This document shows positions 42,594 to 51,587 of a DNA stretch of 52,579 nucleotides, piece by piece. The first letter of the stretch is position 1. Every line of letters begins with the position of its first letter. The notes under the pieces were generated by a model. The model did no database searches. It was not told the origin of the DNA and saw only the letters and a program-made list of their open reading frames with translations. Source of the DNA: an uncultured Sulfitobacter sp. (GTDB taxonomy: Bacteria > Pseudomonadota > Alphaproteobacteria > Rhodobacterales > Rhodobacteraceae); contig NZ_CANNBM010000011.1 in the NCBI RefSeq assembly GCF_947502895.1, forward strand, positions 1-52,579, read 5' to 3'. The position numbers and the translations under genes are program-made.

Positions 42594-44287
42594 CAACCGA
42601 TATTGATCCCATCACGCTGGCCGTACTGGCAGGCCGTATGGAGCAAATCGCCGACGAAATGGACGCAACCCTGTTTCGCGCTGCCTTTAACCCCATCATC
42701 GCCGAAGCCCATGATGCCAGTCATGGGCTTTATCATGCAGTGACGGGCGATACATTGGTGCAAGGTAAATCGGGCCTACCAATCTTTGTGGGCGTGATGA
42801 GTTTTGCTGTGAAGGCTGTGATCGACAAAGCGGCCGAGAACGGTGATCTGAAGGACGGTGATATATACATCTTTAACGATGCGCATCTGGGCGGCACCCA
42901 TCTTAGTGATATGCGCCTGGTTAGACCCTATTATCACGATGGAACGCTGTTTTGCTACCTCGCCTCGGTCGGGCACTGGCATGATGTGGGCGGTGCTGTG
43001 CCAGGAAATTATAACCCCGCCGCCACCGATGCATTTCAAGAGGCATTTGTGCTCCCTCCTGTCCGACTGGCCAAGGCAGGCGTGATGCAAACCGATATTG
43101 TTGATATTCTGATGCGCAACACGCGCCTGCCCCAATCGGCCCAAGGCGATCTTAACGGCCAGCTGGGCGCGCTGGATCTTGGTGTTCGTCGCATGGACGA
43201 GCTACTGGCGGAATACGGGCCTGATACCGTGCGCGCAGGGCTGGACGCACTTCAAGACCGCGCCGAGGCCCTGATGCGCGCAGAGTTAACCACACTGCCC
43301 GATGGCCGTTGGGAGGCAACAGACTATCTCGATAACGACGGGATTACCGATATCGCGCTGCCGATTACGGTCGCGTTAGAGATTTCGGGCGACACGATGA
43401 CGCTGGATTTCGAAGGTACTGCACCGCGTTGTGCGGGGCCTGTGAATATCGCGCTGCCAACCGCTGTCGCAACCGCTTATGTCGCGATCAAACATATCTT
43501 TCCCGCCCTGCCTGCCAATGCAGGTGTAATGCGTCCGATCGAAGTAAAGATACCCGAAGGCTCCTTGCTCTCGGCCCCCTTCCCTGCCCCCGTTGGTGGG
43601 TACACAGAAACCATTTTGCGCATGATAGATGTTATTTTTGCCGCAGCAGCCGGTGCGGCACCTGAAAGGGTCGTCGCCAATGCCTATGGCACCATCAACG
43701 CCCTGTCGATTTCAGGCAAACGCGACAACGGCCAGCCATGGGTGATGTTCAGCTTTTATGGCGGTGGTCACGGGGGCAGTATCGAGGGCGACGGCCTAAA
43801 CCACGGCAATGCACCAATCTCGACGGCGACGATCCCCCCGATGGAGATTCTGGAGGCCGCCTATCCAGTAATGTTCAAACAATGGGCGCTGCGCCCTGAC
43901 AGTGCAGGTGCGGGAATGCACCGTGGCGGTATGGGCGCGATCTATGAGATCGAAGTTTTGGAAGGCAACGGCGCAAAGGCATTCCTGTTTGGAGAACGCG
44001 GGCGGTATGCCCCTACGGGCATCCTGGGCGGTAGCGACGCTGCTCTCAATGTCTTTAGCTACGAGCAATCGGATGGGTGGCATCAGCCACCAATGGCCTC
44101 AAAAATGGTAGGTATTACATTGGAGCAGGGCCAATGCGTTAGATTAGAGACACCAGGTGGTGGTGGATATGGCCCTACTGAAAACCGCGCGCCAGCGGCG
44201 GTGGCGCGCGATGTGGCAGCCGGATTTTTGAGTGCGGACAAGGCTAACCAGACTTACGGCACCGCATGGCAGGAGATCACATCATGA
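42590..44287 (+). CDS. hyuB: Hydantoinase B / oxoprolinase family subunit
   Basis: 565 residues. HyuB features: ITLAVLAGRMEQIADEMDATLFRAAFNPIIAEAHDAS at the N-terminus, NDAHLGGTHLSDMRL, GHWHDVGG and the C-terminal glycine-rich LETPGGGGYG. With HyuA it forms an ATP-dependent cyclic amide (hydantoin, 5-oxoproline, imide) hydrolase or a related carboxylase. ATG overlaps the previous stop; its own stop overlaps hyuA. Confidence 0.92.
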   Translation: MTTDIDPITLAVLAGRMEQIADEMDATLFRAAFNPIIAEAHDASHGLYHAVTGDTLVQGKSGLPIFVGVMSFAVKAVIDKAAENGDLKDGDIYIFNDAHLGGTHLSDMRLVRPYYHDGTLFCYLASVGHWHDVGGAVPGNYNPAATDAFQEAFVLPPVRLAKAGVMQTDIVDILMRNTRLPQSAQGDLNGQLGALDLGVRRMDELLAEYGPDTVRAGLDALQDRAEALMRAELTTLPDGRWEATDYLDNDGITDIALPITVALEISGDTMTLDFEGTAPRCAGPVNIALPTAVATAYVAIKHIFPALPANAGVMRPIEVKIPEGSLLSAPFPAPVGGYTETILRMIDVIFAAAAGAAPERVVANAYGTINALSISGKRDNGQPWVMFSFYGGGHGGSIEGDGLNHGNAPISTATIPPMEILEAAYPVMFKQWALRPDSAGAGMHRGGMGAIYEIEVLEGNGAKAFLFGERGRYAPTGILGGSDAALNVFSYEQSDGWHQPPMASKMVGITLEQGQCVRLETPGGGGYGPTENRAPAAVARDVAAGFLSADKANQTYGTAWQEITS

Positions 44288-46341
44288 GCAAGATGATCGG
44301 TGTCGACGTTGGCGGCACGTTTACAGATATTTTTGTGCTCGATGAGGCAAGTGGCGTGGCCGAGGTTGCCAAAGTACCTACCACACGGCCAGACCAGTCA
44401 GGCGGGTTCCTCAGCGGAATAAGCGCACGGGTCGACGATATGTCTGATGTATCTGTCGTCGTACATGGCACCACTGCAGGCACAAACGCCCTGCTGGAGC
44501 GCAAAGGTGCCAAGATTGGTGTGATTACCACCGCAGGTCTGCGCGACGTGCTGGAAATGCGCCGCCGCGACCGACCTCGCACATGGGGCCTGCGCGGTGA
44601 CTTTACGCCCGTCGTGGACCGTGCGCAGCGTCTCGAAGTACCGGAGCGTACACTGGCCAGTGGTACAATCCGCACACCCGTAGATCTGGATGCAGTGCGC
44701 GCAGCTGCGCATCAGTTGCTTCAAAACGATTGTCTCGCGGTGGCGGTGCTGTTTGCGAATGCTTATGCAAATCCCGCAAACGAGGCGCTGGCCGTGGCTG
44801 CTGTACGCGAGATCTGGCCCAACGCCCACGTTTCCTGCTCGTCCGAGATCTTGCCCGAAATCCGCGAATTCGAGCGGTTCTCGACAACAGCTTTGAACGC
44901 CTATTTGCAGCCCGAAGTATCGGGGTATCTGGGCAGACTGGAAACAGCCTTAAAGACCAACGGTTTTGTGGGCGAGTTTATGATCGTTCAGTCGAACGGC
45001 GGCGTCATGGACGTAGACACAGCCGCTAAATTACCAGTCCGCACAGCACTGTCCGGACCCGCAGCAGGGGTAATTGCGGCGGGATATATCGCACAGGCTG
45101 CTGGGTTTGAGGATGTAATTACGGGCGACATGGGGGGCACTTCTTTTGATGTCTCGTTGATTGCCAAAGGTCAGAGCATGCTCAGCCCACAGACCTCCAT
45201 TGATTTCGGGATGGTTGTGAGATCTCCGATGATCGAAATCACGACCATTGGCGCGGGCGGTGGGTCTATCGCCTGGGTTGATAAAGGCGGCCTGCTTAAC
45301 ATCGGGCCAGAAAGCGCAGGCTCAACGCCTGGCCCTGTGGCCTACGGACTTGGGAATACCCGTCCCACTGTAACGGACGCAAATGTAGTTTTGGGCCGTA
45401 TTGATCCTGAACACCCTATCGGCGGCAAACTGACCCGCCTCGATGTAGCAGCGGCACAAAACGCTATCTTGGAGCATATTGGGGCGCCTCTGGGTCTGGA
45501 TGCGCTTGCAGCTGCGGAGGCGATTTTGCGCGTTGCCAACAGTAAAATGGCTGGGGCCTTGCGGCTTGTTTCGATCGAACGCGGGTTTGATCCGAAACGC
45601 TTTGCCTTTATGCCGTTTGGTGGCGGTGGTGCGCTGCATGCTGGGGCCATGATGGCCGATGTTGGACTAGCGCGCGCCATAGTGCCGCGCTATCCGGGCG
45701 TGACCTCTGCCATGGGATGCGTGATCGCTGACATGCGGCAAGATTTCGTACAAACGGTTAACGCCATGCTGGACGGAATAGATATCGCCGCACTGGCTAC
45801 ACATATGCAGCGCCACGTAGACGATGGCATGGCAACCCTAAAAGCGTCGAACACCGTTTTTGAAGCACGGGAGACATCATTTACGCTTGATATGGCATAT
45901 CTGGGGCAAACCCACACAGTAAGTGTACCGCTTGAAGTGAAAGTAGAAAACGGTGTGGTGGTGCCACCGGAACAGTCCCAGATCGCCGAAGCCTTTGACG
46001 CCGCATATGTGGCGACCTACGGCCGACTGCTGCAATCGGGTGTGCGTCGTGTGATTAATCTACGATCCGCTGTAACGGGGAAACGCCCCCGCTTTGATCT
46101 GGCAACGCTTGCGCCCGAAGGCGGGTCAATTGAGGCAGCGCAAAAGGGAACCAGGCAGGTTTATTTCAACGGAGACTGGCATGAAACCCGCATCTACGCA
46201 CGGCTTTCCCTACCAGTGGGTGCCCGCGTAACAGGCCCCGCCATTCTGGAACAGCCAGACACAACCGTTTTGATAGAGCCTGATCTGGTCGGACACGTCG
46301 ATACATTTGGAAACACACTGATCGAGAGGGCCACCACATGA
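44284..46341 (+). CDS. hyuA: Hydantoinase A / oxoprolinase family subunit
   Basis: 685 residues from ATG 44284 (ATGA overlap with hyuB). Actin-like ATPase fold: IGVDVGGTFTDIFV (phosphate 1), VHGTTAGTNALLERKGAKIGV, ALSGPAAGVIAAGY and GDMGGTSFDVSLI (phosphate 2). It supplies the ATP-dependent activation of a cyclic lactam or imide carbonyl. The gene order hyuB-hyuA, a downstream hydrolase gene and lyase gene suggest a ring-opening step at the start of a degradation route. Confidence 0.92.
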   Translation: MSKMIGVDVGGTFTDIFVLDEASGVAEVAKVPTTRPDQSGGFLSGISARVDDMSDVSVVVHGTTAGTNALLERKGAKIGVITTAGLRDVLEMRRRDRPRTWGLRGDFTPVVDRAQRLEVPERTLASGTIRTPVDLDAVRAAAHQLLQNDCLAVAVLFANAYANPANEALAVAAVREIWPNAHVSCSSEILPEIREFERFSTTALNAYLQPEVSGYLGRLETALKTNGFVGEFMIVQSNGGVMDVDTAAKLPVRTALSGPAAGVIAAGYIAQAAGFEDVITGDMGGTSFDVSLIAKGQSMLSPQTSIDFGMVVRSPMIEITTIGAGGGSIAWVDKGGLLNIGPESAGSTPGPVAYGLGNTRPTVTDANVVLGRIDPEHPIGGKLTRLDVAAAQNAILEHIGAPLGLDALAAAEAILRVANSKMAGALRLVSIERGFDPKRFAFMPFGGGGALHAGAMMADVGLARAIVPRYPGVTSAMGCVIADMRQDFVQTVNAMLDGIDIAALATHMQRHVDDGMATLKASNTVFEARETSFTLDMAYLGQTHTVSVPLEVKVENGVVVPPEQSQIAEAFDAAYVATYGRLLQSGVRRVINLRSAVTGKRPRFDLATLAPEGGSIEAAQKGTRQVYFNGDWHETRIYARLSLPVGARVTGPAILEQPDTTVLIEPDLVGHVDTFGNTLIERATT

Positions 46342-46940
46342 CCCCAACAAAAACTGCATTGCTGACGATAGATTTACAAAACGATTTTTTACATGCGGAC
46401 GGGGCATATGGCCGCGCAGGGCAATCAGCGCCCGCTATTGCCGCCCTGCCCGACCGCATCGCTCCTTTGCGCAAAGCGCTTCTGGATGCAGGCGGTACAT
46501 ATATTTCAGCCCAATTCACACTAGTTCCAAGCCGCAACGGTGATCCCCTGATCGCGCCCCATCTGAAAAAGCTCAGGCCTTTTCTGACCAAAGGTGATTT
46601 CACGCCAGGTGGATTTGGTCATGCGTTGGTTGACCAGCTTTGCCCAGCGGATTTCACAATCGAAAAAGTGGCATATTCAGCCTTTTATCAAACGCGTCTG
46701 GACTATGTGTTGGGCGCTATGGGTATCAGCACGCTTATCATCGGTGGAATCGTCACGAATGGCGGCGTGGCCAGTACAGTGCGCGACGCGCATGTGCGCA
46801 ACATCCACACCATCTTGCTGTCGGATGGTTGTGCAGCATTTAACGATGATGTTCATGATGCAACGCTTGTCTCGCTCGGATCGGTTACAGAAACGCTCAC
46901 CTGTGATGAGGCGACAGCCCAGATCGGATATGCGCCATGA
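46338..46940 (+). CDS. Isochorismatase-fold hydrolase lacking the catalytic cysteine
   Basis: 200 residues. The fold and two triad members are clear: Asp12 in LTIDLQNDF and Lys110 in IEKVAYSAF. The third element reads GGIVTNGGVASTVRDA, with Gly143 where amidases of this family have the nucleophilic Cys (pattern T-N-x-C-V). True isochorismatases also lack this Cys, so the enzyme may act by acid-base chemistry, on a vinyl ether or enol for example, and is not a standard amidase. Start and stop overlap the neighbours. Confidence 0.82.
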   Translation: MTPTKTALLTIDLQNDFLHADGAYGRAGQSAPAIAALPDRIAPLRKALLDAGGTYISAQFTLVPSRNGDPLIAPHLKKLRPFLTKGDFTPGGFGHALVDQLCPADFTIEKVAYSAFYQTRLDYVLGAMGISTLIIGGIVTNGGVASTVRDAHVRNIHTILLSDGCAAFNDDVHDATLVSLGSVTETLTCDEATAQIGYAP

Positions 46941-47797
46941 CCTTACGCGCAAGATTAAAGCACCAGGACATCCTTGTGGCTCCTGGCGTATACGATGGTC
47001 TCACAGCTGCATTAGCAGATGCTGCCGGGTTTGAGGCGCTATACCTCTCTGGGGCCGCTGTCGCCTATACGCGATTGGGGCGGCCTGATATCGGACTAAC
47101 CACAGCAAGTGAGATGGCTGATACTATGGCACTGATTGCGGACCGAACGGACAGGCCTGTTATTATGGATGCCGATACCGGTTTTGGAAACGCCCTCAAT
47201 GCGCGGCGCACCATGACCACATATGAACGCGCAGGTGCTGCGGCACTTCAGGTCGAAGATCAGACCTACCCTAAAAAATGCGGGCATTTGTCGGACAAAG
47301 GTCTGATTTCAAAGAAAGAAATGGTTGGAAAGATTGCCGCTATGGTTGATGCGCGGCGCCACGATACCCTTGTTATTGCGCGCACTGACGCGATTGCTGT
47401 CGAAGGGTTTTCTGCAGCAGAAGACCGCGCAGGAGCCTACATTGACGCAGGTGCAGACATCTTATTTATCGAGGCTCCGCGCGACCAGCAGGAGTTGGCT
47501 CGCATTCCTGATACCTTCTGCGGACAGGTTCCCCTGCTCGCAAATATGGTCGAAGGCGGCTCCACCCCGATTTCATCTGCAAAGTCACTTGAAGAGTTGG
47601 GATTTGATATCGTGATCTTTCCTGGTGGCATCGTGCGTGCGCTGGCCCAGACAGCACAGGATTATTATGAAAACTTGCGCGATACAGGCTCTAACGTGCA
47701 TTTTAGACACAGAATGCATGATTTTGACAGCCTCAACCAAGCCATAGGAACCCCCGATATGCTTGCACTTGGGGGGAAGTACGATGGCAAAACCTGA
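46937..47797 (+). CDS. PEP mutase / isocitrate lyase superfamily C-C lyase
   Basis: 286 residues, TIM barrel. Metal and gating residues are visible: DADTGFGN (near 78-85), QVEDQTYPKKCGHLS with the Lys-Lys-Cys-Gly-His loop (113-117), and ARTDA. The KKCGH loop is the hallmark of the lyases (2-methylisocitrate lyase, 2,3-dimethylmalate lyase) as opposed to phosphonate mutases or decarboxylases. It would split a substituted malate into pyruvate or glyoxylate plus a carboxylic acid. The LeuCD-like pair at 39088-41069 could make its substrate. Confidence 0.88.
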   Translation: MTLRARLKHQDILVAPGVYDGLTAALADAAGFEALYLSGAAVAYTRLGRPDIGLTTASEMADTMALIADRTDRPVIMDADTGFGNALNARRTMTTYERAGAAALQVEDQTYPKKCGHLSDKGLISKKEMVGKIAAMVDARRHDTLVIARTDAIAVEGFSAAEDRAGAYIDAGADILFIEAPRDQQELARIPDTFCGQVPLLANMVEGGSTPISSAKSLEELGFDIVIFPGGIVRALAQTAQDYYENLRDTGSNVHFRHRMHDFDSLNQAIGTPDMLALGGKYDGKT

Positions 47798-49151
47798 TGT
47801 CAGCTCACCACTGACGCAGTACGATATCGAGGTTGAAACACTCATCGTCGGGGCCGGCGCAGCCGGAATGGTCGCCGGTTTGCGGGCACATGAAGCAGGT
47901 CAGGACGTGCTCTTGATCGAGGCAGACCCCCTTCCCTCCGGATCTACCGCGCTAAGCGCAGGTCTAATTCCGGCTGCAGGTACCCGTTTCCAAAAACAAG
48001 CGGGAATAACGGATTCCGCACTACAGTTTGCCGAAGATATCCAAAACAAAGCCAAGTTCGAAAATGAGCAAGCACTTGTCGACCTGTTGGCAGAGCATTC
48101 CGGCCCCACGATTGAGTGGTTGTCTGATACACATAATTTTCCGTTTTCAGTCATAACGGATTTTGACTATCCTGGGCACTCGCAGCGCCGCATGCACGGT
48201 TTGCCAGAAAGGTCGGGCGCGGAGCTGGTAGACGCATTGCGTGGTCGCATTGAAGAACTAGACATACCGTTGGTTTGCAACAGACGGGCCGTGGAACTGT
48301 TTGCCCGTGATGGCCACATATTCGGGGTTCGGGTGGCTTCGCCCGACGGATCAACCGAAACGATCGGGGTGGGGCGTCTGATCCTCGCCTGTAATGGTTT
48401 CGGCGGCAATCGCAGGATGGTTAAACATCATATTCCCCAGATCGATGGTGGTCTATGGTTTGGACATGATGGAAACCAAGGTGAGGCTGTTCAGTGGGCG
48501 GAACTGCTGGGTGCGGCGACGCGGCATTTGAGTGCCTATCAGGGCCATGGGAATGTGGCGCACCCGCATGGAATACTGATTACATGGGCCGTGATTTCGG
48601 AAGGCGGTTTTCAAGTGAATGTGCACGGACAACGCTTTTGGGACGAAGGGCAAGGTTACTCCGAAGCCGCGCGTGCTGTATTAGCGCAACCCGATGGTGT
48701 TGCTTGGGTGATCTTTGATGAGCGTATTGCAGCAATCGCACGGCAGTTTTTGGATTTCAAAACCGCTGAAGCACAGGGCGCCGTACTTAGGGCCAAAAGC
48801 ATTAACGAACTGGAAAACACATGCGGGTTCCCCGCGGGTAACCTGGCGCAGACAATTGATGATATTCCGTATCGGGAAGCAGATACTTTCGGGCGCCGAT
48901 TCAACGCCCCTCCCCTTTCACCACCCTATTGCGCCGTGCGCGTGACCGGAGCGCTATTCCACACCCAAGGCGGAATAGACATCGAAGCAACTTCGCTGCG
49001 TGTTCGAAAGCGAGATGGCGGATTGTTTCACAACCTCTATGCAATTGGTGGCGCGGCCTGTGGCGTGTCAGGGGCGGGCGATAGCGGATATTTATCTGGC
49101 AACGGCCTATTGGCCGCTACGGTGCTGGGCTTTCTTGTTGGAGACATCTAA
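47784..49151 (+). CDS. FAD-dependent oxidoreductase, fumarate reductase / tricarballylate dehydrogenase (TcuA) type
   Basis: 455 residues from ATG 47784, overlapping the lyase gene by 14 bases. FAD-binding VETLIVGAGAAGMVAGLRAHEAG near the N-terminus, SGSTALSAG, LACNGFGGN, and the C-terminal GGAACGVSGAGDSGYLSGNGLLAATVLG. No heme sites or signal peptide, so a soluble flavoprotein. The family oxidises or reduces the C=C bond of dicarboxylates. Here it could oxidise a substituted succinate to a maleate/fumarate derivative, upstream of the LeuCD-like hydratase. Its stop overlaps the stop of convergent parB. Confidence 0.85.
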   Translation: MAKPDVSSPLTQYDIEVETLIVGAGAAGMVAGLRAHEAGQDVLLIEADPLPSGSTALSAGLIPAAGTRFQKQAGITDSALQFAEDIQNKAKFENEQALVDLLAEHSGPTIEWLSDTHNFPFSVITDFDYPGHSQRRMHGLPERSGAELVDALRGRIEELDIPLVCNRRAVELFARDGHIFGVRVASPDGSTETIGVGRLILACNGFGGNRRMVKHHIPQIDGGLWFGHDGNQGEAVQWAELLGAATRHLSAYQGHGNVAHPHGILITWAVISEGGFQVNVHGQRFWDEGQGYSEAARAVLAQPDGVAWVIFDERIAAIARQFLDFKTAEAQGAVLRAKSINELENTCGFPAGNLAQTIDDIPYREADTFGRRFNAPPLSPPYCAVRVTGALFHTQGGIDIEATSLRVRKRDGGLFHNLYAIGGAACGVSGAGDSGYLSGNGLLAATVLGFLVGDI

Positions 49152-50254
49152 TCATCAAGGGTCGCGAGGAACGCCTCTATGCTTGCTTGCAGCTTTTCCT
49201 TATTCAGGGCGGAGAAGTCTTTGTTCATGCGCAACTCAAGTCGACCGTTTTCAGCCGTGACTTTGGCATCTCCATCATCGCGCCGGAGTTTAAGAGATGT
49301 CTTCGAAACTGATTTTATTGAAGGCTTAGCGCCAGTCAGTTTACGAGGTTCAGCTACGCAATGCCGAAGAATACGTAACTCATCATCAGAATCTCGCGTC
49401 TCGGCCTTTGCAAGGCGCCGTATGATCATCTCGCCAGCCGAGGCATCAGCTTCCATAACGCGGTAAAGTTCCAAACCTAATAATCGGGGAATCGCTTCCG
49501 GAAATCTAACCTGATCACCCACGGCCTCAAGAACACGCGCAAACTGCCGGATGTAAGTCCGTTTTTGCTTCAGCGCTGATGCATAAAGAACATTAACAGC
49601 TTCGTGTACGTCAATCTGTGCTTCAACCGCATAAGACTGGGCAAGCTTGGCCATCTCTCCAAAGGAAAGGTCTTTCCGCACTAAATTTTCATCTACCATT
49701 TTTCTGTAAAGGTTTGCCAGCGGCTCCCCTCGGAGGACCAAAGCGGCCGGAATACGCTTATACCGCGGATCACCCGTTTCGACCTCTAGCGCACGAAACG
49801 CCGTGAGACGGCGGAAGCCCTGGATAAGCTCATAACCACTGTCAGTCTGCTCTACACGGATAGGGTTCGACAATCCTACAGACTGTATGGAAACCATCAG
49901 CTCTTTTAGCTCAAGGTCAATCTCTGATGAACGGTCTCTTGTTAGCTTGGTCATCTTGACCTTGGTTGTCTCGATTAGATCAGTGATCAGGCCGAGCTTC
50001 TTTAGTCGGACATGCTCTTGTGCCAGCGCATCGTTTTCGGAGCGAATAGCAGCTTCGGTCTGTGCCCGCGATCCAACAGCCTCAACAGTTTCGGAAATTG
50101 CACTGGCCATCGGGCTACGGCGGGGCTTTGCCTCAGCTGATTTACTATCACCGGTGGTTTGCGGATCCGTCTGTACTGTTTCCTGGTTCCCCGCGGGGAA
50201 CTCTTCGGCATCCGGATCGAAATTAATGTCGAAAACACTTCTCTTCTTTACCAT
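49148..50254 (-). CDS. parB: ParB-family partition protein
   Basis: 368 residues. Central ParB/Srx (CTPase) core, SVGLSNPIRVEQTDSGYELIQGFRRLTAFRAL, with the GFRR box; then a helix-turn-helix region (SFGEMAKLAQSYAVEAQ) and a C-terminal dimerisation segment ending SIEAFLATLDD. It binds parS and spreads or slides along DNA, recruiting ParA for segregation. Its start is directly next to the parA stop. A perfect 16-bp palindrome lies inside its own 5' coding part (50186-50201). Confidence 0.93.
   Translation of the reverse strand: MVKKRSVFDINFDPDAEEFPAGNQETVQTDPQTTGDSKSAEAKPRRSPMASAISETVEAVGSRAQTEAAIRSENDALAQEHVRLKKLGLITDLIETTKVKMTKLTRDRSSEIDLELKELMVSIQSVGLSNPIRVEQTDSGYELIQGFRRLTAFRALEVETGDPRYKRIPAALVLRGEPLANLYRKMVDENLVRKDLSFGEMAKLAQSYAVEAQIDVHEAVNVLYASALKQKRTYIRQFARVLEAVGDQVRFPEAIPRLLGLELYRVMEADASAGEMIIRRLAKAETRDSDDELRILRHCVAEPRKLTGAKPSIKSVSKTSLKLRRDDGDAKVTAENGRLELRMNKDFSALNKEKLQASIEAFLATLDD
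50186..50201. promoter_or_regulatory. parS-like centromere site, copy inside parB
   Basis: The perfect palindrome GTTCCCCGCGGGGAAC. It is identical, including one flanking base on each side, to the copy at 51572-51587. It encodes the Phe-Pro-Ala-Gly-Asn stretch of ParB on the - strand. Confidence 0.75.
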
Positions 50255-51553
50255 CTACTCGTCCTCCACCTTATCCCAAGCGTGTATCAAAGTTTCTCTG
50301 AACTCGTCATAAGCACGATCAAATGACGTCCGCGCGCGGCGCCATGTCTCTCGTGTCATCTGGCGATAATCCATCTCGTATATTGACGACAAAAAGCGCC
50401 CAGACTGCTCAACAGCGCGGGTCATTTCTATCGGGTGCTCTGCAACATGCGGCTTAAAGACTTGACCAAAAGCGGTCTGCATCGCTCTATGAAGTTCATT
50501 GTTCGGCTCGAAGCGTGTCAACAGGAACTTAATTTCTGCAAACGCCTTTCTTGGGTCGCCCCCCGCAGGCAGCACACCCTTGAAGCGTCCAAGATCCTCC
50601 AACGCCTCGGACAACTGACCGATGAAACTGGTGGTGCTGTCATATTCCCAGTAGCCGGGCCCAGATGGAATATATAGCACATCTGCTGCAAACACCGCGT
50701 TCATGGACTGATATCCAATGGCTGGAGGGCAGTCGAAAATGATGATATCATAAGCGTCGCTGGGAATTTGATCCAGATAACGAGAGACCGCTGCAAAGAA
50801 CGACCACTCCGGATTCAAGTGGCGATACTGCGCTGACGCGAACTCTACAAATGCAGCGTTTGCACAGCTAGGGATCAAATCGATCGTTGGCCAGCTGGTT
50901 GGCTTAATGAAATCAGCGGTGCGCAAATCAGACAAACCCATGCCAGTCACCGACGCTGGCAGTTTTCGATGGGGCAGGGCAGTACCCGTTTCAGCCCCAC
51001 CTGTTGCGGCATTCATACGTTCGGTCTCACGGATCAGATCACGCGCCATAATGCCCCAGACTGTAAACTCCTCAGAGACATCTGATAGACCCATGGAATG
51101 GCTCAAGGTAGCTTGCGGGTCAAAATCGACAGCCAAGACACGATACCCGTCCAGTGCAGCAGCATGCGCAAAGTGAAGTGCGACGGTCGATTTCCCCGCA
51201 CCTCCCTTAAAGTTCGCAATTGCTGCTCGGATAGGTCGCTTTCCTGCTGGTCTTGGTGGTAGCAGCGGGGCACCGCGGACCTTCAACTTACGGCGCAACT
51301 CGTTGATTTCTTCAAGCGCATACCAGCGTTGCCGGCCATCTTCCTCCACAATGCCTTCTGGCAGGCTCGGATCTGCCGCCAACCTCCCCCTTAGCGTTGA
51401 AGGATTCATCTTCAGTATCAACTCGGCCACTTCCCAACTCGAAAACCGACGGAGCGTCTTCTCCATTTCAGGTGAATAGGTCTGCTGGCGAATGAAGCCC
51501 TGCATTTTCAACGATTGTGCCTGCAACTTTGCAAGATCAGTGTGGGTAAACAT
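50255..51553 (-). CDS. parA: ParA-family partition ATPase
   Basis: 432 residues. N-terminal winged-helix/MerR-like DNA-binding part (FSSWEVAELILKMNPSTLRGRLA, then a YALEEINEL helix), which lets plasmid ParA proteins repress their own operon. Deviant Walker A KGGAGKST (116-123) with both lysines, switch I VDFDPQATLS, and Walker B IIIFDCPPAIG. It drives plasmid segregation with ParB. GAGG precedes ATG 51553; the palindrome at 51572-51587 lies 19 bases upstream of the start and may serve as operator and parS. Confidence 0.94.
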   Translation of the reverse strand: MFTHTDLAKLQAQSLKMQGFIRQQTYSPEMEKTLRRFSSWEVAELILKMNPSTLRGRLAADPSLPEGIVEEDGRQRWYALEEINELRRKLKVRGAPLLPPRPAGKRPIRAAIANFKGGAGKSTVALHFAHAAALDGYRVLAVDFDPQATLSHSMGLSDVSEEFTVWGIMARDLIRETERMNAATGGAETGTALPHRKLPASVTGMGLSDLRTADFIKPTSWPTIDLIPSCANAAFVEFASAQYRHLNPEWSFFAAVSRYLDQIPSDAYDIIIFDCPPAIGYQSMNAVFAADVLYIPSGPGYWEYDSTTSFIGQLSEALEDLGRFKGVLPAGGDPRKAFAEIKFLLTRFEPNNELHRAMQTAFGQVFKPHVAEHPIEMTRAVEQSGRFLSSIYEMDYRQMTRETWRRARTSFDRAYDEFRETLIHAWDKVEDE

Positions 51554-51571
51554 CTGCGCCTCATTTTTTTG

Positions 51572-51587
51572 GTTCCCCGCGGGGAAC
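51572..51587. promoter_or_regulatory. parS-like palindrome upstream of parA
   Basis: GTTCCCCGCGGGGAAC, perfect 16-bp inverted repeat directly upstream of the parA ribosome site. With the second copy inside parB it is the obvious candidate partition site and incompatibility determinant. Confidence 0.82.

Noticed and set aside
42590..46940. Creatinine / N-methylhydantoin pathway (HyuAB plus N-carbamoylsarcosine amidase)
   Set aside because: The isochorismatase-fold protein lacks the amidase cysteine, and no creatinine deaminase or sarcosine oxidase gene is present; the LeuCD-like and lyase genes would be unexplained.
48827..48842. Third parS copy
   Set aside because: One mismatch breaks the palindrome and the same bases are explained by the Gly-Phe-Pro-Ala-Gly-Asn codons of the flavoprotein; kept only as a remark.
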